Below, piece after piece: positions 1-59,173 of a stretch of DNA of 64,000 nt. The stretch's first letter is position 1; every line of letters begins with the position of its first letter. The stretch spans positions 69,186,121 through 69,250,120 of the forward strand of contig CM040421.1 in NCBI GenBank assembly GCA_022702705.1, given 5' to 3'. The position numbers and the translations under genes were made by a program. The notes beneath the pieces were generated by a model. The model did no database searches, was not told the origin of the DNA, and was given only the letters and a program-made list of their open reading frames with translations. This stretch comes from Papilionanthe hookeriana x Papilionanthe teres. Lineage: Eukaryota > Streptophyta > Magnoliopsida > Asparagales > Orchidaceae.

Positions 1-560
1 CTATGAACTTCATCACAACTCATCACTACAACCTGCATAACCAACTGCGACCTACTTGATCCACAACTTGAGTAGCTCTTGTCTCCGGCTTTTGTGACTT
101 ACAAACATTATCACAACTCACCACTATGACTCATCTGACTAACAATAGTCAACGCGGTCCAAAGCTCGTGTTGTTCTTAATACCAACCTCTACGACCTAT
201 GAACTTAATTACAACTCACTACTACGACCTATGTGACTGACTACGACCTATGTGATACATATTTGGTACAGCTCCCAACTTCGACTCATACAACCTATGG
301 ACGTTGTGTCAGCTCATCATTATGCTCTACATGACCAACTAAGACATATGTGGTCCGCAACTCATGTTGCTCCTGACTCTGACTCTTGCGATTTATGATC
401 ATTATCACAAATCACCACTACACCCTACGTGACTAACCAAGTCTTACGCGATCAAAAAATTATGTAGCTCCAACCTATGAACATCATCACAACTCACTAT
501 TACGACATATGTGACCAATTATGACCTATATAGCTCACAACTTCTGTAGCTTTCTACTAT
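1..560. repeat. Degenerate satellite, about 98-bp period
   Basis: A recurring block resembling cacaactcatcactacgacc, followed by variants of tatgtgaccaa and gtagctc, repeats along this stretch. Anchor copies start near 14, 112, 210, 309, 406 and 488, so the spacing is 98, 98, 99, 97 and 82 bp. The array runs off the left edge, so its full length is unknown. No ORF is supported. It looks like an old, diverged tandem satellite upstream of the PIG-S promoter. Confidence 0.7.
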
Positions 561-787
561 GCCATTTTGTAGCAAACCAATTTTCATAAAGTAACCATTT
601 TACAAACAACTTCTACCATGACTTTCAACTACGACCTATACGATAAGTTGAAGTTTTAATCACCATCTACAACATTCCAACCTACTTTTGCCCCCATAAC
701 AATCGACTACAACTCTTTCAATTCGCTATCACCAAGACTTAAATTCATTATAACCAAACTAGAATAGTGGACTTGTGTACTCATAAT

Positions 788-1316
788 TTATAGTGGGCAA
801 TTTCAACTGGGCTAGACCTTATTATTTTTTCTCATTTATAAGTTTTTCATAAAAAAAAAAAACGAGGTTTCTTCTCATACCTAATTCTCTTTAATTACTG
901 AGCGTGTGTTGAGTTTTCATACAACGCTAAGACGATAACTCATTACTCTACTGTCCCAGCTTCCGTCACGTATCATAACTTAATATTGAGTATTTAACAA
1001 GTTATTTATAGAATAACAAATAAATTTATTAATAGACATGAATAGACCTCGTTGTTTATAGTGGACAACTTCAACTGGGCTAGACCCCGTTGTTTTTTCC
1101 TTTTTACGGGATTTTTCACATAAAAATTCGAGGTGTCTTCTCATATTTAATTCTCTTTTACTATTTGAACGTGTGTTGAGTTTACGTACAATGTTAAGAC
1201 AATAATTCGTTATTCTATTATTGTGGCATTCTGTCACACATCATAATTTATTGTCGAATATTTAATAAGATATTTATAGAATAACAAATAAATTTATTAA
1301 TGGACATGAATAGAAA
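788..1316 (+). repeat. Tandem pair of copia-LTR-like segments (267-bp unit)
   Basis: Two direct head-to-tail copies, 788-1054 and 1055-1316. Both contain tttatagtggrcaa, caactgggctagacc, a T-rich tract, cgaggt.tcttctcata, gaacgtgtgttgag-like and atagaataacaaataaat blocks. The order of a gggctagacc block, a T-rich tract, a CACATAAAAATTCGAGGTGTC-type block and taattctcttt resembles the downstream part of plant Ty1/copia LTRs. No second LTR, PBS or coding domain is visible, so this is a remnant. It ends about 360 bp before the PIG-S start codon. The copia assignment is inference; the duplication is directly visible. Confidence 0.6.
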
Positions 1317-1389
1317 AATTATTATGTACATGCATTTAAATTTCGTGATTTTATAAAATGTTCAATATTTTTATTTTTACACTTAAGAC

Positions 1390-1673
1390 CAAGATGATCG
1401 AATTTTAATGGAGCCGAGTTCAAGTTCTTACCTCCTTCCGGTTCATCCTCCTCTCGAGCTCTCAAATTGCGGCATCACTCCTCTTCCTGCTCCGCTGCTA
1501 CCCGACTAATCCTCATCCTTCTCTTCACCACTCTTACCCCCCTTCGCGCGCTTCTGCTCCGCTCAAATCCGGCTACCGAACAGCCCATAAAACCTACTTG
1601 AGTTAAGCCCTCTTTCAGCCTAAGCCCCTCAAGTGATTTCTTCGCTGATCCGAAGCATCACACTGCCGCAACA
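1390..1673 (+). promoter_or_regulatory. 5' flank and probable 5' UTR of PIG-S
   Basis: From about 1425 the composition switches from AT-rich repeat DNA to CT-rich, GC-richer sequence (ctcctcttcctgctccgctg and similar). This is typical of plant leaders just upstream of the ATG. The start context gcaacaATGGCG matches the favoured plant context aacaATGGC. No convincing TATA box or exact transcription start could be fixed. Confidence 0.5.
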
Positions 1674-49560
<47,887 letters not shown>

Positions 49561-50550
49561 TTAATTAACCTATTTGTGGATTAAGCAGTCGAATGGAATT
49601 TTACAAATCTGCCTTTCCACGCATGATATCCTATAGGGGAAGAACAAGTCTTATTGTAGATTTTTTTTTTTTTGCAGTTGATAATAGCTGGTACAAAATT
49701 TCTCCTTTTATTGTGTAATTTATTTTTCTTGTTGTAATGTTCTTCATATTTTTGTTTAAATGTACCATCTGCGTTTTTATTTTTCCCTTATTGTTCCTTG
49801 CGCTATTATCTATATGCCCCATGAAATCTATATCAAGACTTGCGAATTGAGATAACGTATCCGCACAGATGGTTTTTTTTTCTGATATTTAATTTATTCT
49901 TTATTTAAATATTTCGAGTTAATTGTGTGATCTTTTTTTTTTTTTTTTTTTTTTTTTAAATGGGGAAATAAAGTTCACACAAATAATCGGGAGGCAAAAT
50001 TGTTAACATTTTTATCCGTTGTATAAATTAATTTTGTGGAATATTATATAAATATGTTATACTTAAAGTACATAAAAGTGATCATATTCGTTCAGAAAAA
50101 AAGATTAAAAAGAAAAAATTGGCGTACACAGCAAACAACCAGCTTTGATTAGTGATTGAGATACGCATTGATGGAAGAAACACCAGACATATCCCATACT
50201 TCTCGCTCCCACCGGCCGGCTGATGGAAATTGTTTTTGATTACCGTGACCGGTTTTAGGGTACCTGAACGGACCAAACACTTCTCAACCTCGGGGAAAAG
50301 TCTTGTCGACGGTGTAGTTTCCACCACCTTTCTTAGCTTCATCTGGGGAGATTTTTTCAGAAGTTGCACGGTCACCGCTCGAGCTCCAACTAGAATTGCT
50401 TGTGAAATTGAAATTATGATTGATAACCTTTTAGGGTTGAATTTGAATGTCTCAGAATTTGATATTGCAGTGCTAAGAATAATTGAAATTTGGATGGTAT
50501 ATATATAAATCCTCTTAATTTTATGCTATTGACCTCAGTTGAGCAATACA
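49561..50550 (+). other. 3' UTR/flank of PIG-S
   Basis: T-rich sequence follows the stop, and several AT-rich stretches could serve for polyadenylation (for example aataaag near 49966). The exact cleavage site cannot be read. A long T run sits at about 49934-49957. Confidence 0.4.
50082..50375 (-). pseudogene. Unassigned minus-strand ORF, possibly gene-derived
   Basis: A 97-codon frame beginning MTVQLLKKSPQMKLRKVVET, in a locally GC-richer patch with balanced amino-acid composition. Another frame over the same bases gives SSGDRATSEKISPDEAKKGG, which also looks protein-like and could mean a frameshifted exon fragment. No family recognised and no neighbouring exon could be linked, so it may be chance. 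Confidence 0.25.
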
Positions 50551-50745
50551 TAGGGTGCGTTTGGGGTAGTTTGTGCGTCTGAGGATAAGCAACTTATCCT
50601 GAAATAAGTCTCGCGGGTTGGTCGTGGGGTTTGACTAAAAATCTAACAGCGTTTTCGGATAAGCAGGTAAAACATGCAATCCAAATGGTATCGCAGCGTT
50701 TTCAAAAATGCCCTCGCACTTATAAGCTGCCCCAAATGGGCTCTA
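50551..50745. mobile_element. Small TIR MITE
   Basis: The left end TAGGGTGCGTTTGGGGTAGT pairs with the right end, whose complement is TAGAGCCCATTTGGGGCAGC: imperfect TIRs around about 195 bp. Subterminal GATAAG/CTTATC motifs occur (ggataagcaacttatcctga). The only candidate duplication is a terminal TA, so the superfamily is uncertain. Confidence 0.6.
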
Positions 50746-51519
50746 AATCAAAGAAACTTGTGCGTAAGTTCGCTCTACAACTCATAATTTGCTAATTTTT
50801 ATGTCAACCCTTTATGCAGTAAATAAATCATCCTCAACTCTAAATTGCCTCATCCTCTGTCATTCAAACTCAAGTTAGGCAATGACTCCTTTACTGTAGT
50901 TATTTACCACTTGCGTAGTCTACTTATGTTCATTGTCATTTAGCTTTCAATTCTTAAACCTTACTAGATGATGTGCTAGTATAAGAACTTTACCAATAAC
51001 ATAGTCCAAGGCATACATTTGCTTCATATGGCTTGAGCAGTCGGGCATCATCAACAACATGAGCTCCGCCATCACTACATGCTTAAGTCTCTGTAACATT
51101 GTTTACATCCATCCATCCTCGTGTTATTGCCACTCATTGAGCATATGAGCGACATAATGAAAGCTCATGCGCAAAAATGGATTGTCAATAAAAGTTGACT
51201 AGCCTAGGGAATGAATTGATTTCCATCATCTTGTTTGGTGATTACCATTCCAAGATAACTTTGACCTTTACTCAGTCCATTTCACTCGACCTGTATCCAT
51301 CAGGGATTCAAAGAAAGGGACTTACTATGATGTAAACAAATATTTATCTTATGTCTCACATTTAAAGTATTGCCATATGTTATCTAAAACAGACACTAAA
51401 AATAAATAAATTGCAATGAAGTAGTAGTATAATGATTTTAGTACATGTTAAGATGCGTGCGAACTATTGTTGGAAGGCTAAAAGTAGATGAAAAAGAATT
51501 CATAAGATTTATCACATTT

Positions 51520-51993
51520 AGGGGTGTGTAATCGGTTCACAAATTAGTCAAAATAAATGGAGAAAAATCTGAAATCTAAATAATATAATTGATCAAACTT
51601 TTGCTAAAAATGATTCAAACTGAATCAAAATATAATTTGGTTTAATCCCCAATAATTAAAAATTAAGGGTCTATTTCAAAAAAAATAAACTTAATTTCTT
51701 TTTCTTATTTATTTACAACCTCCTTAAAATTATAAAATTTAAATCAACCTAAAATAAATATGCCATATGCTCAATTTATTTTATTTCCGAATGAATTTCA
51801 TTCCCTAACTTTAATATAGTTTGATTTTAGTTTCTTTGATTTAATGTATATTAAAACATAACTGAAACCTGAAAAGCAAATAGATAAATTTTAAAATAGT
51901 CATCCAAATAGTTATTTTAAAACCAAATCGAATCAACCAAATGAGCTCGGTTTAATTTGGTTTTTCAGTTTTAACTAATAATGTACACACCTA
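51520..51993. mobile_element. hAT-like MITE, imperfect 8-bp TSD
   Basis: Starts TAGGGGTGTGTAATCGGTTC. Its right end, reverse-complemented, starts TAGGTGTGTACATT. The interior is rich in ggtttaatttggttttt-type motifs and their complements, typical of a very common plant hAT MITE. The flanks atcacatt (51512-51519) and gtcacatg (51994-52001) share tcacat, consistent with an aged 8-bp TSD. Confidence 0.75.
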
Positions 51994-52001
51994 GTCACAT
52001 G

Positions 52002-55000
52002 TCAAACATCCAACCTTTAGTTTATCAATTATTTGCTAATAATACTTCGTATCCCAGCTACAAATTTAGCTCAATGATTCATTGGGTGCCACCATGCTCA
52101 CAAAAGAAGTCAACTATGAATGTAAGTTTATTTCAAAATAGATTGATCATCAAGACCATAGAGATTACTATCTTGAACCACATAACTCTTTTCATATATT
52201 AATGATCAACATATTTGTGACCTCCTTAAAGACTAAAATAATAGACGCACTAATGTGAACTAGTGTGCTTATCTTTGAGCTCGTGATTTCCAAATTTGTA
52301 GAATTAATGATTTATACTTATTCTTCTTGTATTATCATGTTAATGCTCCACAATAAACTAAATAATGTCTCTTCTTATTCTCTTACAATGAATTTTTGAG
52401 TCTTGCAATCATTGTCTAAGTTGGACACTCATGTGCCTAACAAGACCCATTGCGTCAAAAATGCAATCTCTCTTGTCTCCTCACTTTTTTTTGGGTATAT
52501 AATTAAATTTTTTGTCCTTCGAAGCAAACTCAACTAATTTTTAATCCATAAGTTTTTTCCACTTATTTTTACACTCTCACTTGAGCTTAACATAAATTTT
52601 GAGACTATTCATATAAAGGAATAATGCTTCCTTTTTCTGCGTCATGAATGTTTTTTTAATCAATAACTTCACAAATGTCTTCATATACTCTTAAACTTTA
52701 CTTTTATGTTTTAATCGATAAAATTCAATCCATGCTTCATCCTTCACACACTCTGAGCGAAATTGTTGCCATAATTATATTAGAAACCATCCTATATTGT
52801 GATCGCGTTCTTATGATAGCCTTTGAGCTTATGTCATCACCACATCAATCCAATGTTAGTAAGATACATAGATGTGGTGCCAATTTATAAAATGCCATCC
52901 ATGATAATTTTTGCATAAAGTTATTATCTTATAGCCATGGAACATAGTCTACATCATTAGCCAACATTTGGTCTTGAACTTTTAATTATTGGGGATGCCA
53001 ATCCCAAACTAAGTTATAGTGATCACCTTACCCACACTCCTTTATTATGTAAAGCTCCACCATGTGCTCCTCCATCTCTTATTTCATGTTATCCACCAAT
53101 TTCAAAGGTTGTCATTGTATTTTTCAAGCTTATTGCTTCATCATTTAAGACAAATAGCATCTCACCTTAGAGCTTCTACCACAACTAAGATTAATCTAAG
53201 CACTTCATGCATTTAAGCACATATTTGATGTTATATTGAACATCCTCTGTGTTAATTTTTTCCTTCATCATGCGGACCTGAAATGCTGGCAATAGATATC
53301 TCAAATTCTAATGAGAAATTTTATCATCCTTTAGCTAATAGTTATTTTGGACATGATTCTTAGTTCATGAGCCCTTGATTACTTAGATAAAAAATTTCTT
53401 TATTTATGAATAATTAAGGTTCTTTTCTTAAGATCCAACCCTTACTTTCACTCACTTGGTTAAAATTGAAGGAGGGATGATAGATCCCTACTATATATAG
53501 AATCTAGTGGACTTAAATACCAACATTATGTATACATCCCAACTATTTAATCATATAATACCATAACCAAAATAAGGAGTAAAATTGGCTATAGGGCTCC
53601 AAAAAGTTTGAAAAGTTTCGAAAATATTTTTGAAGTCTTGAAGGAAAGGTTGCTCCACATTTTGATTTCAAAATATCAACAGATACTCTCATGTTATTAT
53701 GTAGAACTTATTTTTAATGAGGTTAATACATCTCATTTCTAGCCTTAATCTAGAATCTCATATTAAAACTATTAAAAAATATTCCTAGTGACCAAGTGAA
53801 CACTAAATCAAATATGGAACCCAATGACAATAAAAATCATCCTCTTTTAGCTTCAATTGAACTTAAGTTTGGTCATCAACGCACCAGATCGAATTCGAAC
53901 GAACCACAACTAGGTCATTAATAACTAAATACTAAAAAAATTAAAGTCTTGGGACCCGAAACAGTCCTAGTCGCATTTCAGACCATTGAATCTGAAGTAC
54001 TTAAAACTCAACCCAGAGCCTTAACACCCATCCTATAAGCCCATGGAGCTTATATCAACTTACCACGAGCTATAAGATAACATGATTGACCCAATTAAAC
54101 TAAGTCAACCCCTTAGTGACCTTATGAGACTATTAAATTAATTACACTCAATCAATAAGATGTTTGGTTTCTAAACCAAGTCAACAAAATAAAATAATTT
54201 GAATTTGGCTAAATACTTAGTTATCAAATCTGAAAGTTAGGCTAATTATACTCAAATTGAGCCACCAATGCTTTTAATATGAGCACGACCTCTTAAGGGA
54301 ATTTGTGTCAAGCTAACCTTAAATAAACCAAATCCTATATAAATAAAAGTAAATAAAATTTAAATATAATTTGAACTTAGTTGAATTAATTGAAGTTTAT
54401 ACACAAACCTAAGGCCTGAACCGGGCTAGTAGGCCTCCTAACTGCACTTGAATCATATAGGATAAATTAAAATAAGACACTTTATTTAAAAACTAAATGA
54501 AATGAAATCAAATCAAATAGTCCTATAAAATAAAAATAATTTAATTAAACTAAAATTAAATCCAATTAGGTTTAGATTGGCTTAATGGGTCCACTTCGCC
54601 CATTTGGCTAATATAGACTGAACTAATTAAACTAACTAAAATTGACCCAATTGAAATCAAATATAATATAATAAATTATTAAACTAAAAATAACATAATG
54701 AAACATAAAATAATTGGACTTAACATAATATTAGTCAACTCATCCACTTTATCCAACTTGACCCATTTAAATTATAATGGACTGCTAACCTCATTTTTTG
54801 TCAACTCTATTTTTCTTGGCATAAACTTAATTGGACTTCACTTGAGCTTAGTGTTGAAAAAACCCTAATTTAACAAAATTAATATTTTTAACTGAATAAA
54901 AATTAAAGGAAATAAAAAAAATCTTCAATCATAATCAATTTTAACCGAACTCAGAGATACCCTCAAAATAGCTTTAATCAACAAAATTTTGGAATTATCA

Positions 55001-58000
55001 TTCTCTCCCGAGGCTTTTGCAAGACTCAAAATATCATTTTAAATGCTTCATGGGGCTTCTTATCACTTATATATACCATGCAAATAAATTCAATGATAGT
55101 TTGAAATAATTTTTACATAAAACACTTCAATTCAAAGTTTTTATTCATGCACTGTATCCCAACATCCCTAAAATTATTACTTTTTTACGCAAATCAATCT
55201 AGTTATTCAAATTATATTATGTAATTTGCATGATCTTCATAATCATATACGAGCACCATGAAAACTAGCTTGGTGATCATTACACTGTTTTTTACATAAA
55301 ATAGTGCACTTAGGGTCCCCATGTATGAAAAACGGTCCTTAAAATAAACTTTTCAATGAGTCATTATTTTTAAAATTAAACACTACTATTGCATCTGTAT
55401 CATTGAAAATTTCAAATGAGTCCATCGGCACTTAAAGCCAACTCTATTTGGGTACCTTTTGAGCCAATGATAATTAGGAAAGAGAAAAATGATAATTTAA
55501 ATAATAAAATAATAGTTTGATCATAACTCCATCAAAGTGACTTAAAATTGACACTAGATTTCAACAAAAATTCTTTTAAATTCAAAAATACATACTTTGG
55601 ATCAATGAAATCAAATAAAAATTTTTGCTCAAAATTTACTATTTTCTCTCCTAGGGTGGGGCCACTTTGACTGATTATATCTTTTTATAGAGCTTGAATT
55701 ATCTAAAACCATTTTTTGCTATTAAATTACTTGTATTTTTCTCTTCCAAATGAGTTTAAGTCTTTTCTTTTGCCAATAACCAACTCCCAACCACCTTGTA
55801 ACCACCTCTCCAACTGCCTAACAAATTTGATTGCTTATATCTTGAGCTAGAGAACACATTTTTTTTAAATAGTTTGCAACATTTGATTCATTGTCTTTTC
55901 CTCTTCAAAATGTACTATAATTGTATTTTTCCATAACTACAATAACTACCTTTGTTGAATTACCAAAATGTCCCTCTCCTTTGTGAAAATGGTAAGTATA
56001 CCATTTTAATCCTCACCATTTCTTCTCCTACATGCGAACCCTCTTAGCATGACATCTCACCAAACCATGGGAGTTCCTCCCATTGGACCACTACATTTTT
56101 CCGTGACCACCCTCCTCTCTTTCTCCTCCACTTCATTTAAAATCTTAGCTATTCATTTCAAATCCACAACTGCCCATCTAATCTTACTCATCCCCCTCCC
56201 ATAACTACTTTTCCCCCAAAATTTTCCCCCCACTTTCCACTACTTGCCGAGACTTCCCCAAGGCCCACTCTCTCTTCTCCCCTTCCAAGCCCCAAGAGCG
56301 AGACTCCCCTTTTCTATTAAAACAAAATCTAGATCTCCCATCCCTAATCCTTCCTAAAATCGTTAGATTAAGAAGCCAAGGAATTCCAAACAATTCAAGA
56401 AGAAATGTATGATATTCTCATTTCGACTTGCAATCTCAAAAAGAATTTTATTCGTCATCAATTTATCCACATCTTTTTCAAAATTTCTTAATAATCTTTA
56501 AATTTATTATGTGCTTATCAAATTTCTTCGTGTTTCATCCAAGTAATTTTTTTAGTTGTTATCATGTTATTATGCCATTTTTTTATTTCTTTTAAAGTTT
56601 CTTCGTCAAATATATTAGTTTATATGGTGAAATCTTAGGGCATTTTCCATTGTGCTTGTTTTTATATCAAATGTGACATTTTCTATGGTGAAAATTATTA
56701 GGATTTTTATTTTTTGAATGTTTATATGTTAAATGTAACATTTCTATGGTAGAGACATAGGGCTTAGACTTGAGTTCAATGTTATTGTGTTTATATGATG
56801 TTATCCTACATAATTAGGAAACATTTCATTCCCTTTTGCCAAAACTAAAACTCCATGTATGAAACCAAAAATATTTTTGGTGAATTCACATAAAAAGTTC
56901 ATTTAATCACTTTGATTTTAGTCCTAATTTAATCACTTTAGTGTTTAGTCCTAATTTAACATCCTAATTTAATCACTTTAGTGTACCTTATTTCTTTTAA
57001 ATATTCTTGCTTGTTTAATCACTTTAGTGTTTAGTCCTAATTTACCTAATCAAATAATTGGAAGGATTAATCCATCCTAAACTGTGAGTTCTCCCCTTGG
57101 CTGAACTAAAAGAACTTTAATTAGTATTAGAAATTTGTTTTAATCATCTAATTCCAACCTAAAACATTTTAATGTACCTTATTTAGCCCAAACCAAATCT
57201 AATATCCCCAAGATACCTTTTTAGCAAACCTAATCTTCCCTAATTATTTCTTAAACCAAGCCTAAACTTTATAATTACACCTAAACCGAGATTCAATACT
57301 CTAATTAAGTTAAAAATAAATAAATAAATTAATTAGTTAGCTAATTAAACACCTAGTTAACATAATAAATTAATAAATCCCTTAATTAAATTAAAAACCA
57401 CCAAATTAAATTACTAATTACTTAAAAGGAACCTAAACTAATCTGACAACTAATGATTATCAAATTAAATAATAAACCCTTCTAATTAACTAATTAAAAT
57501 GTTAATCATTTAATTAAGTTCATAATAATATAATTAAAATAATAAATTATGTAAACAAACCAATAAACATATAAACAATTAAAGAAAACATTAAATAATT
57601 TCATCAAATCATTAATAAATAAAAAAGTTAAGTATTTAATTGAAAATTTAATCAAACCATGGAAGTTTTAATGAATTCATAACTTTTTAAAGCCAATTTA
57701 ATTGAATGTACTTTAATTCAACACAAAAGAAAAATCTTCACTAACACAAATAAATAATTATTAATTTATAAAATAATTTATTAATACATTTTATAAATAA
57801 ATATATAAATAAATAATTATTTAACTCACATGAAATTAATTAATTTATGAAATTTCAACTAAATAATAATTTTAAAACTTTAAGATAATTCATTTAAATA
57901 TATAAATAATTCATTAAATAACTAATTAGAGCATTAAAATGATTAATAAATAGTTTTTTTAATTAATCCATTAACATAACTATTTGATTAATAAAATATA

Positions 58001-58260
58001 TAAGTACGTCACAAAACATTTAATCAAATGTAAAATATCCATGAACATAAGTAACTCTTTGTTAACATATAAAAGTGAACAATTCATTAATTAGATACTT
58101 ATATAAATAAACAATTGATTAATTAACCATTTTGTTCACAAAATTAAAGAAAGCTAATTCATGCCCAATTAACCCTAGTTAAGTCTACAAAAAAAAGTAT
58201 GCTAATCACACACACACACACATGTGTGTGTATCTTTATTTGTATGTATATTGAGGTATG
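52002..58260. other. AT-rich repeat-derived intergenic stretch, no gene recognised
   Basis: Long, very AT-rich sequence with stop-dense frames. A CT-rich segment at about 56080-56300 resembles the leader region of an LTR. Short tandem units (atcactttagtgtttagtcc, taattta) recur at 56913-57046. This is probably decayed LTR-retrotransposon DNA, but no domain or LTR pair could be shown. Confidence 0.45.
56913..57046. repeat. Short imperfect tandem repeat
   Basis: Four occurrences of taatcactttrgtgtttagtc-like sequence, three followed by ctaattta, with irregular spacing. Confidence 0.7.

Positions 58261-58264
<4 letters not shown>

Positions 58265-58330
<66 letters not shown>
58265..58330. repeat. 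(TA)n microsatellite
   Basis: A perfect TA tract of about 65 bp immediately before the second copy of the intron-4 repeat. A small (CA)n/(TG)n inverted pair lies at 58207-58230. Confidence 0.95.
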
Positions 58331-58333
<3 letters not shown>

Positions 58334-58340
58334 AATATCA

Positions 58341-59173
58341 TTTTAATTTTTAAAAGAAATATGAAATCAAACCGATCTCATATAATCAATAGTTTGAATA
58401 ATCGAACGCTTCACTACAAGAGATGTATCTATCCCAAAGAATAGATACATTGCTTGGTTGAGGCTTGATCAAAGAAATTAAAGAATTCATGTCATCCATT
58501 TGGTCTGCAAACCATTTATGTTAACCGACAATTTCCCATATCTAGTATGAAGCAACTAGATAGGGTTTATATTAATATGGGGTCTTTAAGTTTCCTATAA
58601 GGGCAAGCCCTTATAGTTAATTACATCTTAGATAACCGAGGTCACCTAAGAAAACTCTTGATATAGTTCAAGAAATATTTATATTCACGACTTCCAAAAG
58701 ATAGGGTTCTTCAAGAAAATGTGATAATGGGAAACCCAATAGGCAAGTGGCTCAAGTTTGGAATAGTTTTTATAGGAATCCAAAGGAAAAGAAAGCTAGG
58801 GGAAGAACACAAATCTAAGAAGAATCTTGATGCTTTTCCAAACTATCCTATTGTTTGGCTTCGATTTGAGATATTTATTTAATGTTTCATTCTGTTAATT
58901 TTATTATTTAGGGCTTACATTCACTTAATACCGATCATGTGAATAGCCTGGAAGATGAGAGGATTTATGTCATACCCGATGACAACCTCAAAATCCTAAG
59001 ATGAGTTAGGGCTTATATTGCACAACATAGTCATGCAAAAGCCTAAAGAGATAAAGTGAGAATTTATGCTGCACTAGGCAAGCTACCTCGAATTCTTATG
59101 ACTTGTTGTTTAATTCTAAGCATTTTTGCTGTTGAAGATGGCCATGCTACCCACTGTGCATGCTCCAAGCTCC
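58341..59173. repeat. CpG-decayed repeat, copy 2 (relative of 14587-15452)
   Basis: Collinear with the intron-4 copy from atttttaaaag to tgctccaagctcc. Many CG dinucleotides of copy 1 are TG or CA here (gccgtgctgcccaccgtg versus gccatgctacccactgtg). The copy is in the same orientation. Confidence 0.7.
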
